Shown here: one piece after another, positions 17,122 through 27,003 of the stretch
Numbering within the stretch: position 1 is the first letter of the stretch
Layout: the number at the start of each line of letters is the position of its first letter
NCBI GenBank assembly: GCA_017887325.1
Contig: JAGHIE010000002.1
Coordinates: 186,001-250,000, forward strand
DNA: 64,000 nucleotides
Reading direction: 5' to 3'
From: Oscillospiraceae bacterium
GTDB lineage: Bacteria > Bacillota > Clostridia > Oscillospirales > Ruminococcaceae
Translations under genes and position numbers: made by a program
The notes under the pieces: generated by a model
What the model was told of the DNA's origin: nothing
The model's database searches: none
The model's input: the letters and a program-made list of their open reading frames with translations, nothing else

Positions 17122-19728
17122 GTGGGATTATTAAGTGTTTTAGATGAAGACTTAGCAACTAATAATATTACAAAAGATAATAAAAGAAAAGGATTAAGTT
17201 CTTATGAAGCTCAGGAATTAATTAAAAAAAATGGTAAAAATGAATTAAAAAACAAAAAGAAAGTTCATCCTGCAAAAATATTTGCAAATCAATATAAAGA
17301 TATATTAACTATTATTTTGCTAATATCAACAGCTATATCTATTGTTTTAGGAGAATATGTTGAAGCAATTGCTATCGCTGTTATTGTACTGTTAAATGGA
17401 ATAATGGGTTTTGTACAAGAATATAAAACTGAAAAAACTTTAGAATCATTAAAAAAAATGTCTGCTCCTACAGCAAGAGTATATAGAGATGGAAAACTTA
17501 TAAATATAAGTGCTGATATGGTTGTAGTAGGTGACGTTATAAGTTTAAAATCTGGTGATAGAGTAAGTGCTGATTGTATTGTATTAGAAAGTAATTCTAT
17601 GATGAGTGATGAATCAATTCTAACCGGAGAATCAGCTGAAGTAAGCAAACAAGTATGCACTAAAGATAATAAAAACTACTCGCTTAATAGAAAAGATATG
17701 GTATATATGGGTACTATCATCACGAAAGGACATGGTGAAGCTATAGTTGTAAATACTGGAATGAAAACACAAATGGGAGCTATAGCTGATTTACTAGATA
17801 ATATTGAAACGGAACAAACTCAACTTCAAAAAAAATTACAACAACTTGGAAAATATATAGCAATTGGTTGTTTACTAATATGTGCAGTAGTTTCTGTTAC
17901 TGGTATTTTAAGAGGCGAAAATATTTTAGATATGTTACTTATGGGAATAAGTTTGGCAGTATCAGCAGTACCAGAAGGCTTGCCTGCAATTGTTACAATT
18001 TCTCTTGCTCTTGCAGTAGGAAGAATGGTTAAACAAAAATCTTTAGTCAGAAAATTGCATGCTGTTGAAACTTTAGGTTGTACCAATGTAATATGTTCTG
18101 ATAAAACAGGAACATTAACCCAAAATAAAATGACAGTTACTAAAATAGTCACATTAAATAATGACATAGATATAATAAATAACAAAAAAATACAATATAG
18201 TGAAACTGAAAACAAATTAATAAAATGTGCTATATTATGTAATAACTCCGTTTTAGAAAATAATAGTTTTTCTGAAGCAACTGAACTAGCATTGATTAAT
18301 ATGGCAAAGACTTTAAAAGTTAATATAAAAGATGTACTAAGAGAAAATAAAAGATTATATGAAAATCCTTTTGATAGTAAGAAAAAATATATGTCAGTAG
18401 TAGTAAAAGAAATAACTAATAAAAATGTTATGTATGTAAAAGGAGCTATTGACGTTGTATTAGATAAATGTAAATACATAAATCAAAATGACAATGAGAT
18501 TTTAATAACTCAAGAATATAAAAATCAAATTCTTCTAAAAAACGAAACTATGGCAAACAACGCTTTAAGGGTTTTAGCTTTAGCATATAAAAAAGTGGAT
18601 TCAAATAATTATAAAAACGAAGAAGATTTAGTATTTTTAGGTTTAATTGGAATAATAGATCCTCCAAGAAAAGAAGCAATAGAAGCTATAAAAGTTTGTC
18701 AAAGAGCAGGTATAAAAACTGTAATGATTACAGGAGATCATAAGTTAACAGCTTGTGCAATCGCTAAACAAATAGGTATTTACAAAAGAGGGGATTTGGT
18801 TTTAGAAGGAAAAGAAATAGAAAAAATGACAGATGATTATTTAACAAGTATTGTAAATAAAGTAACTGTTTTTGCCAGAGTAAGCCCAACACATAAACTT
18901 AGAATAGTAAAGGCTTTTCAAAACAACTCCAATGTTGTTGCAATGACAGGAGATGGTGTTAATGATGCACCTGCAATAAAACGTGCAGATATAGGTGTTA
19001 GTATGGGAAGTGGGACAGATGTTACAAAACAAGCTTCTGATGTAGTTTTATTAGATGATAACTTTGCAACACTAACAAATGCTGTAAAAGAGGGAAGAAT
19101 TATATATTCTAATATAAGGAAATTTATTAGATATTTATTATCCTGTAATATTGGTGAAGTAGTTACAATGTTTTTATCTATGATAATGGGTATGCCTATT
19201 ATTTTACTCCCTATACAAATACTACTTATTAATTTAGTAACTGATGGATTACCTGCTATAGCATTAGGTTTAGAAAAAGGTGAAAAGAATATAATGGAAC
19301 AAGCGCCCAGAGATAAAAATTCAAGTATATTTTCTGATGGATTGCTATGCAAAATAATCTTTAGGGGTATTTTTATAGGTCTTGCTACTCTAGCTTCTTT
19401 TGTAACTATTTTAAGAATGACAAATGATATTACAACAGCAAGAACATCTGCATATTTCACATTAATTACTACACAATTAATTAATGTTTTTGAATGTAAA
19501 AGTGAAAACAAAACTATTTTTTCAATTAATATATTTAGCAATAAGAAGTTGTTATTAGCAAGTTTATGCTCTGTTATTGTTTTATTGTTAACTATTTATA
19601 TAACCCCTTTACAATTTATATTTAATACTGTATCATTAAGTAGAGAGGTTATTTTAATATCACTAAGTTATTGTATAATACCAACTATAACCTCTTTTAT
19701 ATTGATAAACAATAGTAAGAAAAAATAG
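17122..19728 (+). CDS. P-type cation ATPase, Ca2+-transporting type
   Basis: The 868-residue pump starts at GTG 17122 behind AGAGGTG; GTG 17095 is upstream of that site. It has the type II layout: an N-terminal cation ATPase domain, TGES actuator loop, PEGLP in M4, phosphorylation motif DKTGTLTQN with Asp327, TGDHKLTA, hinge TGDGVNDAPA, and the M6 NLVTDGLPA segment. These match Ca2+ (SERCA/PMR1-like) pumps of Firmicutes. It would export Ca2+ from the cytoplasm at the expense of ATP. It is divergent from the pseudouridine synthase and 13 bases ahead of the transglutaminase gene. Confidence 0.92.
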   Translation: MGLLSVLDEDLATNNITKDNKRKGLSSYEAQELIKKNGKNELKNKKKVHPAKIFANQYKDILTIILLISTAISIVLGEYVEAIAIAVIVLLNGIMGFVQEYKTEKTLESLKKMSAPTARVYRDGKLINISADMVVVGDVISLKSGDRVSADCIVLESNSMMSDESILTGESAEVSKQVCTKDNKNYSLNRKDMVYMGTIITKGHGEAIVVNTGMKTQMGAIADLLDNIETEQTQLQKKLQQLGKYIAIGCLLICAVVSVTGILRGENILDMLLMGISLAVSAVPEGLPAIVTISLALAVGRMVKQKSLVRKLHAVETLGCTNVICSDKTGTLTQNKMTVTKIVTLNNDIDIINNKKIQYSETENKLIKCAILCNNSVLENNSFSEATELALINMAKTLKVNIKDVLRENKRLYENPFDSKKKYMSVVVKEITNKNVMYVKGAIDVVLDKCKYINQNDNEILITQEYKNQILLKNETMANNALRVLALAYKKVDSNNYKNEEDLVFLGLIGIIDPPRKEAIEAIKVCQRAGIKTVMITGDHKLTACAIAKQIGIYKRGDLVLEGKEIEKMTDDYLTSIVNKVTVFARVSPTHKLRIVKAFQNNSNVVAMTGDGVNDAPAIKRADIGVSMGSGTDVTKQASDVVLLDDNFATLTNAVKEGRIIYSNIRKFIRYLLSCNIGEVVTMFLSMIMGMPIILLPIQILLINLVTDGLPAIALGLEKGEKNIMEQAPRDKNSSIFSDGLLCKIIFRGIFIGLATLASFVTILRMTNDITTARTSAYFTLITTQLINVFECKSENKTIFSINIFSNKKLLLASLCSVIVLLLTIYITPLQFIFNTVSLSREVILISLSYCIIPTITSFILINNSKKK

Positions 19729-19741
19729 GAGCAATTCAAAA

Positions 19742-20926
19742 GTGAAAAAACATAAATATTTAATAATATTAGTATTATTAATTTTAGGAGGATTGATAAT
19801 ATATTTAACAGGAGTTTTAGAACTAAATACAACTAAACATTATGGTGATTTAGGTATTAGTAAAACAGGATTTTACTCTATAAATAAAGATTTACTGTCT
19901 AAAGAATCCTCTAAAATATATGAACAAATCGATAAGAATGTATATAGTTTAAAACCAGATATTGATATTGATAATGTAAATAAGAATGAAATCAAGAAAA
20001 TAGTAGAATATTACAAAGCAGATAACCCACAAGTATTTTGGTTAAAAAGTGATTTTTCTTTAGATCAACAATTATTTACAAATAATATTGTTGGTGTAAA
20101 TTTAGAATACTATTATATAGATAACGCCACTGGTAAACAAATTGTATATACAAAAGATTTAGTTTCAAAAATGAATAAAGAGCTAGAAAATGAAACAAAT
20201 AGAATTATTGAAAGTGTCCCTGTCTATTACACAGACTATCAAAAAGCAAAATTTATTCACGATTACTTAGTTAGTACAATAGAATATGATGAAAATGCAA
20301 ATTTTTCACATAATGTATACGGTGCTTTAGTAGAAAAAAAAGCTGTTTGTGATGGTTTATCAAAAGCTTATATGTACTTACTATCACAATTGGATATAGA
20401 AAGTCATATAGTATACGGAAAATCTAAAGAAGGTATAGCTCACTCTTGGAATATTATAAAATTAGATGAAGAATATTACCATGTTGATTTAACTTGGGAT
20501 ATGCCACAAGGAGATAGTGATACAATATTATATTCTAATTTCTGTATTACCGATGAAGATGCTAAGAAAAATAGAGTTATATATTCTCCATATAATAATA
20601 TTAATGATAATATATACGCTCCTATCCCTAAATGTGATAGTATAGATTATAATTACTATAAAAAAGAAGGTCTTTTAATTCCAAGCTATACAGATTCTGA
20701 TTTAAAATATATACTAGATTTAATTAATGAAACAGTACAAAATAGAGAAAATTCACTACAAATAAAATTTGAAAAATCAGATGATTTTAATAAATTTATT
20801 GAAGAATTAACTCAAGGAACTAATGATAAGTTTTATAGATTTCCTTATTCTAATTCTCAAAGAGAAGTTACTATAAAAACACAAAACAAAGAAAATATAG
20901 TTATATTTGAATTTGAATATAAATAG
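19742..20926 (+). CDS. Membrane-anchored transglutaminase-like protein
   Basis: The 394-residue protein begins at GTG 19742 with AGGAG upstream. It has one N-terminal transmembrane helix (about 5-27) and an extracellular transglutaminase-like core. The catalytic triad is Cys203 (in AVCDGLSKAY), His234 (in AHSWN) and Asp249 (in HVDLTWD). Members act as peptidases or cross-linking enzymes on cell-surface proteins; the substrate here is unknown. The C-terminal 130 residues match nothing I recognise. It follows the Ca2+ ATPase by 13 bases and may share its transcript. Confidence 0.85.
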   Translation: MKKHKYLIILVLLILGGLIIYLTGVLELNTTKHYGDLGISKTGFYSINKDLLSKESSKIYEQIDKNVYSLKPDIDIDNVNKNEIKKIVEYYKADNPQVFWLKSDFSLDQQLFTNNIVGVNLEYYYIDNATGKQIVYTKDLVSKMNKELENETNRIIESVPVYYTDYQKAKFIHDYLVSTIEYDENANFSHNVYGALVEKKAVCDGLSKAYMYLLSQLDIESHIVYGKSKEGIAHSWNIIKLDEEYYHVDLTWDMPQGDSDTILYSNFCITDEDAKKNRVIYSPYNNINDNIYAPIPKCDSIDYNYYKKEGLLIPSYTDSDLKYILDLINETVQNRENSLQIKFEKSDDFNKFIEELTQGTNDKFYRFPYSNSQREVTIKTQNKENIVIFEFEYK

Positions 20927-20961
20927 AGAGTGCTTGATTTACAAACACTCTCTATTATTTT
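20922..20961 (+). terminator. Terminator after the transglutaminase gene
   Basis: Arms AATAGAGAGTG and CACTCTCTATT (20922-20932, 20946-20956) followed by ATTTT; the left arm overlaps the stop codon. Confidence 0.8.
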
Positions 20962-20970
20962 GCAAAATTA

Positions 20971-20999
20971 TTGAAAAAAATAAAAAAAAATGATAGAAT
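20971..20999 (+). promoter_or_regulatory. Promoter of mutS
   Basis: TTGAAA (20971-20976), 17 bases, TAGAAT (20994-20999) with TGA extended -10; 50 bases before mutS. Confidence 0.75.
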
Positions 21000-21048
21000 A
21001 ATAAATTAAGTATAGAATAAAATATGTTGGTACAAAAGGAGAGTATAG

Positions 21049-23646
21049 ATGTCTAAAATTTCACCTATGATGCAACAATATTTAGAAATAAAAGCATTAC
21101 ATAAAGATCATGTATTATTTTTTAGATTAGGCGATTTTTATGAAATGTTTTTTGATGATGCAATAAAAATATCAAAAGAATTAGAATTAACTCTAACTGG
21201 TAGAGATTGTGGGCTAGAAGAAAGAGCCCCTATGTGCGGTATTCCATATCATTCCAGTGCTAACTATATAAAAAAATTAATAGATAAAGGATATAAAGTT
21301 GCTATATGTGAGCAGGTTGAAGATCCTGCCACAACAAAAGGAATTGTAAAAAGAGAAGTTGTAAGAATTATAACACCAGGAACTTTGATAGAAGGAGATA
21401 TGTTAGAAGATTTCAAAAACAACTATATTGCAACAATATTTTGCAATGAAAGAAACTATACTGCTTGTTTTGCCGATATATCTACCGGAGATGTTAATAT
21501 AACAACTGGATTACTTGATTCTTTAGAAGTAGATTTGATAGGAGAACTATCAAAATTTAGTCCTAGTGAAATATTGTGTTGTGAACAAATATTAGAAAAC
21601 AAACAAATAGTAAACTTCGTTAAATCTAAATTAAAATGTGTAATAAACTATTATTGTGATGAAAATATAGATATTTCAAATTCTAAAAAAGAAATAGAAA
21701 ATCACTTTTCAAATCAATCTTTTGAAGAACTTGGTATTTATGATGATACACAAGAAAAGGCTTTAGGCTGTTTGATTATATATCTAAATCAAACTCAAAA
21801 AGATGGAGCTAAAAGGATTAATAAAATAAAATTCTATAATGAAAACGAATTTATGAATATAGATATAACTGCTAGGAGAAACCTTGAAATAATAGAAACT
21901 ATTAGAACTGGTGAAAAAAAAGGAACTTTACTCTGGGTTTTAGATAAAACTAAAACTGCTATGGGTAAAAGATTCATGAGAAAAGCTTTAGAACAGCCTT
22001 TAATGAATTTAGGAGAGATAACTAGAAGACAAAACGCTGTTGAAGAAATTGCAAAAGATTGTATAGTTTTAGGAGATATACAAGAAGCATTATCTGGAGT
22101 TTATGATTTAGAACGATTAATGACTAGAGTATTATATAACTCTGCAACTCCTAGAGAACTTCGCTCATTAGCTCAAACAATAAGAAAATTCCCAATACTA
22201 AAATCATTAACAGGAAGCTTTTCATCATCAAATCTAAAAACTATTCATAAAGATATAAACTTATTAGAAGATGTTGCAAACTTGATAGAAAACGCTATAG
22301 TCGAAGAACCACCTATGTTATTAAAAGATGGTGGATATATAAAAGACGGCTTTAATTCAACTTTAGATGAATATCGTTCATTATGTACAAATGCCAAAGA
22401 CATCATTGCTCAAATTGAACAGACCGAAAGAGATTCTACCGGTATTAAAGGTTTAAAAATAAAATACAATAAAGTTTTTGGATATTATATAGAAGTTACT
22501 AATTCATATTTAAATTTAGTACCTGATAGTTACATAAGAAGACAAACCCTATCGAATTGTGAAAGATATGTTACTGAAGAACTAAAAGAATTAGAAAAAA
22601 AAGTTTTGACAGCAAGTGAAAAAATTATATCTTTAGAATCAGAAATATTTGCTGAAATCAAAAAATTTATTTCTTTAAAGATTGATGAAATACAAATAAC
22701 AGCAGATGCAATTGCAAAACTAGACTTTTTAACATCTTTATCTTTTGTAGCTGTACAAAACAACTATGTTTGTCCACAAATGGTTTTAGATGGAAGATTT
22801 GATGTAAAAAATGGTAGACATCCTGTTGTAGAACAAATGTTAAGAGATACTCCTTTTGTTCCTAATGACACATACATTGATTTAAATAATGACCAAATGC
22901 TTATAATTACAGGTCCTAATATGGCTGGTAAATCTACTTATATGAGACAAGTTGCAATTATAACTATAATGGCACAAATAGGTAGTTTTGTGCCTGCGGA
23001 TAGTGCAGTAATAAGTATTGTTGATAAAATATTCACTAGAGTAGGTGCTAGTGATGATTTATCTGCTGGACAATCAACTTTCATGGTTGAAATGAGTGAA
23101 GTCGCTCATGTTTTAAAATATGCTACTCCTAGAAGCTTAGTAATCCTTGATGAAATAGGTAGAGGAACTTCTACTTTTGATGGAATGAGTATTGCAAAAT
23201 CTGTAGTTGAATACATGGTTAAAACAAAAAGTGTAAGATGTAAAACGCTTTTTGCAACACACTATCATGAACTATCTTTACTTGAAAAAGAACTAGATGG
23301 AGTTAAAAACTACAATATTGCAGTGAAAAAGAATGGCGATAATATAACCTTTTTAAGAAAAATAGTTCCTGGTGGTACTGATGATAGTTTTGGTATTGAG
23401 GTTGCTAAATTAGCAGGTGTTCCTATAAAAGTTATTGAAAGAGCTAAAGAAATATTAGTGGAACTAGAAACTTCTAATGTACAAATACCTAATATTGAAA
23501 CTCCACCACAACAATCTAATCAAACCAATCTTTTATCTGTAACATCAAATGAAATAGAAAACAAAATCAAATCACTACAAATTGATACTATTACACCTAT
23601 AGAAGCTTTAAACATTTTATATGAATTAAAAAAATTAGTTTATTAA
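21049..23646 (+). CDS. mutS: DNA mismatch repair protein MutS
   Basis: MutS recognises mismatches and recruits MutL. The 865-residue protein has the N-terminal mismatch-contact Phe-x-Glu motif in GDFYEMF, the connector, lever and clamp regions, and the C-terminal ABC-type ATPase with Walker A GPNMAGKST (622-630) and Walker B DEIGRGTSTFDG. It is the MutS1 type, not MutS2, because the N-terminal domain is present and no Smr domain follows. It starts a mutS-mutL-miaA-hfq run with its own promoter. Confidence 0.98.
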   Translation: MSKISPMMQQYLEIKALHKDHVLFFRLGDFYEMFFDDAIKISKELELTLTGRDCGLEERAPMCGIPYHSSANYIKKLIDKGYKVAICEQVEDPATTKGIVKREVVRIITPGTLIEGDMLEDFKNNYIATIFCNERNYTACFADISTGDVNITTGLLDSLEVDLIGELSKFSPSEILCCEQILENKQIVNFVKSKLKCVINYYCDENIDISNSKKEIENHFSNQSFEELGIYDDTQEKALGCLIIYLNQTQKDGAKRINKIKFYNENEFMNIDITARRNLEIIETIRTGEKKGTLLWVLDKTKTAMGKRFMRKALEQPLMNLGEITRRQNAVEEIAKDCIVLGDIQEALSGVYDLERLMTRVLYNSATPRELRSLAQTIRKFPILKSLTGSFSSSNLKTIHKDINLLEDVANLIENAIVEEPPMLLKDGGYIKDGFNSTLDEYRSLCTNAKDIIAQIEQTERDSTGIKGLKIKYNKVFGYYIEVTNSYLNLVPDSYIRRQTLSNCERYVTEELKELEKKVLTASEKIISLESEIFAEIKKFISLKIDEIQITADAIAKLDFLTSLSFVAVQNNYVCPQMVLDGRFDVKNGRHPVVEQMLRDTPFVPNDTYIDLNNDQMLIITGPNMAGKSTYMRQVAIITIMAQIGSFVPADSAVISIVDKIFTRVGASDDLSAGQSTFMVEMSEVAHVLKYATPRSLVILDEIGRGTSTFDGMSIAKSVVEYMVKTKSVRCKTLFATHYHELSLLEKELDGVKNYNIAVKKNGDNITFLRKIVPGGTDDSFGIEVAKLAGVPIKVIERAKEILVELETSNVQIPNIETPPQQSNQTNLLSVTSNEIENKIKSLQIDTITPIEALNILYELKKLVY

Positions 23647-23682
23647 TATCAAAATTATATTTAAAATAAAGGTGGTGATACG

Positions 23683-25740
23683 ATGCCTAAAATAAATGTA
23701 TTAGATAAAAATGTTTCTGAATTAATTGCAGCTGGCGAAGTTATAGAAAGACCAGCATCAATAGTTAAAGAACTTTTAGAAAATTGTATTGATGCTGGTT
23801 CAACTGCAATAACGATTGAAATAAAAAAAGGTGGAATATCTTATATACGAATTACAGATAATGGAACTGGTATTGAAAAAGAAGATATGCCAATTGCTTT
23901 TTTAAGGCACGCCACAAGTAAAGTTAAAACAGAGGAAGATTTGGATAAGATAGGTACTTTAGGCTTCAGAGGAGAGGCTTTAGCTTCTATATCAGCTGTA
24001 TCTAAAGTAGAAATGATGAGCAAAACTAAAAATGATAATATAGGTAATAAAATATCTTTATCTGGAGGAGAAATAGATTTCTTTGAAGAATGTGGTTGTC
24101 CACAAGGTACTACAATAATTGTAAAAGATTTATTTTATAATGTTCCTGCTAGACTTAAATTTTTAAAAAAAGAAACATCTGAAGGTAATGCTATACAAAA
24201 TATAGTTGAAAAAATTGCAATATCACACCCACAAATTTCTTTTAAATTTATAAAGGAAAATAAAATCGTTTTGCATACATCAGGTGACGGAAAATTAATT
24301 TCTGCCATATATTCTGTTTTAGGTAAAGATTTTGCAAAATCTCTTTTAGAAGTAAAGTATTCATACAAAGGGATAGATATTTTTGGATTTATTACCAAAC
24401 CTACATTTGCAAGAAGCAATAGAACAATGCAGCACTTTTTTGTAAATGATAGGTATGTAAAATCTAAAACATGTATGGTATCTTTAGAAGAAGCCTATAA
24501 AAATTCAATAATGGTATCAAAATTTCCTGGTTGTGTTTTAATGGTTAATTTAGATTTTTCTCAGGTTGATGTTAATGTTCACCCTTCAAAAATAGAAATA
24601 CGATTTTCAAAAGAACAAGATGTTTTTGAAGCAGTGTACTTTGCTGTTAAAACAGCTCTTAATAAAAATGATATACTACAAGCTGAAAAATCAGTAAAAG
24701 ATAATAGTATAACTAAAAGAATATTTTCATCAAATGAAGATTCTCACAAGCAAATTACTATTCAAACCCAACCAATTAATAACTCCAGTAATTACGTTAA
24801 TTTAAAACCAGAACATAGTAGTTTAAATAAATATAAACCCAATTTACATTCAAAAAATATTTCTACATTTAGAAGTGAACCTCCTAAAATCAAACATTTT
24901 GAAATAAATAGCACCACAGACAATACAGAAAAAGTAGTTTTTAATGAAGCTCCAAAAGTTATTGAATCCATTTCTTTAGAAGAAAAAAATACACCTAAAA
25001 TCAAATACAAAGAAAATGATAGTATTAATAAAAATGATAATGAAAATCTCTTAGGATTTAGTTTTATTAATAAAGATATATTATCTAAAAAAATAGAAGA
25101 TATCGATAAACCTACAATAAATAACAATGAACATAACATAGTAAAAGAAGATACTGAAACTTCAATAGATGAAGAAGTTCAAATTAATGTAATTGGTGAA
25201 TTATTTAAAACATATATACTTTTTGAAGTTGAAGATAATTTTGTAATGCTTGATAAGCATGCAGCTCATGAGAGAATAATTTTTGAAAAGTTAAAAAAAG
25301 ATATTGAATTAAAAGAAAGCCAAATTCTACTTATACCTATTCCAATATTATTAAACCCTCAAGAAAAAGATATAGTTGAAAATAATATCAGTCTATTTAA
25401 TAATTTTGGATTTGATTTTGAAATAAATGAAAAAGAGTGTTTTATAAAATCTGCTCCTTTAATTTTACATAAATATAACTTATGTGATATTGTCCTAGAT
25501 ATTATAGAAAATATAATATCTAACAAAATTGATGTTAAACCTGAAAAATTTGAAGATTTACTACATTCAGTTGCATGTAAAAGTGCAATTAAAGCAAATC
25601 AAGACAATAATATTGAGGAATTAATACAACTTGCTAAGCAAGTATACTTTGACAAAAATATAAGGCATTGTCCTCATGGAAGACCTGTTGGTATCACAAT
25701 GACAAAATATGACATTGAGAAACAATTTGGTAGAGTATAA
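23683..25740 (+). CDS. mutL: DNA mismatch repair protein MutL
   Basis: The 685-residue protein has an N-terminal GHKL ATPase (residues 1-330: ELLENCIDAGST, DNGTGI, TLGFRGEALASI), a low-complexity Asn/Lys/Ser linker (about 340-500), and a C-terminal endonuclease domain. The endonuclease motif reads DKHAAHER at 524-531, with Lys in place of the usual Gln; the metal-binding Asp, His and Glu are kept. The terminal CPHGRP block is also present. This suggests a nicking MutL, as expected in a bacterium without MutH. AAGGTGGTGAT precedes the ATG. Confidence 0.96.
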   Translation: MPKINVLDKNVSELIAAGEVIERPASIVKELLENCIDAGSTAITIEIKKGGISYIRITDNGTGIEKEDMPIAFLRHATSKVKTEEDLDKIGTLGFRGEALASISAVSKVEMMSKTKNDNIGNKISLSGGEIDFFEECGCPQGTTIIVKDLFYNVPARLKFLKKETSEGNAIQNIVEKIAISHPQISFKFIKENKIVLHTSGDGKLISAIYSVLGKDFAKSLLEVKYSYKGIDIFGFITKPTFARSNRTMQHFFVNDRYVKSKTCMVSLEEAYKNSIMVSKFPGCVLMVNLDFSQVDVNVHPSKIEIRFSKEQDVFEAVYFAVKTALNKNDILQAEKSVKDNSITKRIFSSNEDSHKQITIQTQPINNSSNYVNLKPEHSSLNKYKPNLHSKNISTFRSEPPKIKHFEINSTTDNTEKVVFNEAPKVIESISLEEKNTPKIKYKENDSINKNDNENLLGFSFINKDILSKKIEDIDKPTINNNEHNIVKEDTETSIDEEVQINVIGELFKTYILFEVEDNFVMLDKHAAHERIIFEKLKKDIELKESQILLIPIPILLNPQEKDIVENNISLFNNFGFDFEINEKECFIKSAPLILHKYNLCDIVLDIIENIISNKIDVKPEKFEDLLHSVACKSAIKANQDNNIEELIQLAKQVYFDKNIRHCPHGRPVGITMTKYDIEKQFGRV

Positions 25741-25773
25741 TATAAATAAAATGTATAGAAAGAGTTAATCATA

Positions 25774-26718
25774 ATGTGTAAACAAAAAATATTAGTTATA
25801 GTAGGTCCTACAGCATCTGGTAAAACTAAATTAGCTATAGAATTAGCTAAAAAGTATAATGGTGAAATAATTTCTGCTGATAGTATGCAAATATACAAAG
25901 AAATGAGCATAGCTACTGCTAAACCAACTAAAGAAGAACAAGAAGGTATTCCTCATCACTTAATGGATTTTCTTCCATTAGATAAACCTTTTAATTTATC
26001 TGATTATCTTAATCTTGCCAAACAAAAAATTAAAGAAATTAGTGATAGGGGAAAATTACCTATTATTGCAGGTGGTACTGGACTTTATATCAACTCATTA
26101 ATAGATAATATTAAACTCAACGAATCTGAACAAGATGAGAATTTAAGAAATGAATTATATAGACAAGCTAAACAAGATAATGGTGAAAGTTTATATAAGC
26201 TATTATGTGAAATAGATCCAGAAAGTGCAAAAACAATACATCAAAATAATACAATAAGGTTAGTTAGAGCTATTGAAATATATAAGCTTACTGGAAAAAC
26301 TATGACTGAACATAAATTAGAAAGTAAGTTAGAGCCATCTCCTTATGATGTTTGTATTATAGGTTTGAATTATGAAGATAGAGAAAAATTATACGAGAAA
26401 ATAAATCTTAGAGTTGATATTATGTTAAAAAATGGTCTAGAAGAAGAAGTTAGACAAGTTTATAACAATAATAAAAATTTAAAAACTGCTTATAATGCAA
26501 TCGGTTACAAAGAATTAATTCCATACATAGAAGGACAAGATAGTCTTGAAAATTGTATAGAAAAAATCAAACAAGAATCAAGAAGATATGCAAAAAGACA
26601 ATTAACTTGGTTTAGACGAGATAAAAGAATAAATTGGATTTATGTTGATAAAGAAAAAAATTTCAAAAATATAATAAAAAAATCTGATAAAATTATAGAA
26701 ACATTCATAAGTTTATGA
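25774..26718 (+). CDS. miaA: tRNA dimethylallyltransferase MiaA
   Basis: MiaA transfers dimethylallyl to A37 of tRNAs that read codons starting with U. The 314-residue enzyme has the P-loop GPTASGKT (11-18), the DSMQIY motif, the GGTGLYI loop and the RRYAKRQLTWFRRD tRNA-binding block. The ribosome binding site is weak (AAAGAG). It lies between mutL and hfq, a common Firmicute order. Confidence 0.96.
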   Translation: MCKQKILVIVGPTASGKTKLAIELAKKYNGEIISADSMQIYKEMSIATAKPTKEEQEGIPHHLMDFLPLDKPFNLSDYLNLAKQKIKEISDRGKLPIIAGGTGLYINSLIDNIKLNESEQDENLRNELYRQAKQDNGESLYKLLCEIDPESAKTIHQNNTIRLVRAIEIYKLTGKTMTEHKLESKLEPSPYDVCIIGLNYEDREKLYEKINLRVDIMLKNGLEEEVRQVYNNNKNLKTAYNAIGYKELIPYIEGQDSLENCIEKIKQESRRYAKRQLTWFRRDKRINWIYVDKEKNFKNIIKKSDKIIETFISL

Positions 26719-26760
26719 TAAACTATTATAGAATTGATATATTAGAAAGGAATTATTATT

Positions 26761-26997
26761 ATGAAAAATATGAATTTACAAGAAGTTTTTTTAAATCATG
26801 CAAGAAAGGATAAAATCCCAGTAACAATATTTTTAACAAACGGATTCCAATTTAGAGGAATTGTAAAAGGTTTTGATAGTTATGTTATTATATTAAGTTC
26901 TGAAGGTAAGCAAAATGTTGTTTATAAACATGCAATATCTACAATTGTTCCATTAAAACCTATTTCTATATTAGAAAATATTGAACAAGAAGGTTAG
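26761..26997 (+). CDS. hfq: RNA chaperone Hfq
   Basis: The 78-residue protein contains the Sm1 core ([20 protein letters not shown], then [13 protein letters not shown]) and the Sm2 motif YKHAIST near residue 57. It forms a hexameric ring that binds small RNAs and A-rich mRNA. The C-terminus is short, as in Gram-positives. AAAGGA precedes the ATG. Confidence 0.96.
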   Translation: MKNMNLQEVFLNHARKDKIPVTIFLTNGFQFRGIVKGFDSYVIILSSEGKQNVVYKHAISTIVPLKPISILENIEQEG

Positions 26998-27003
26998 ATC
27001 ATT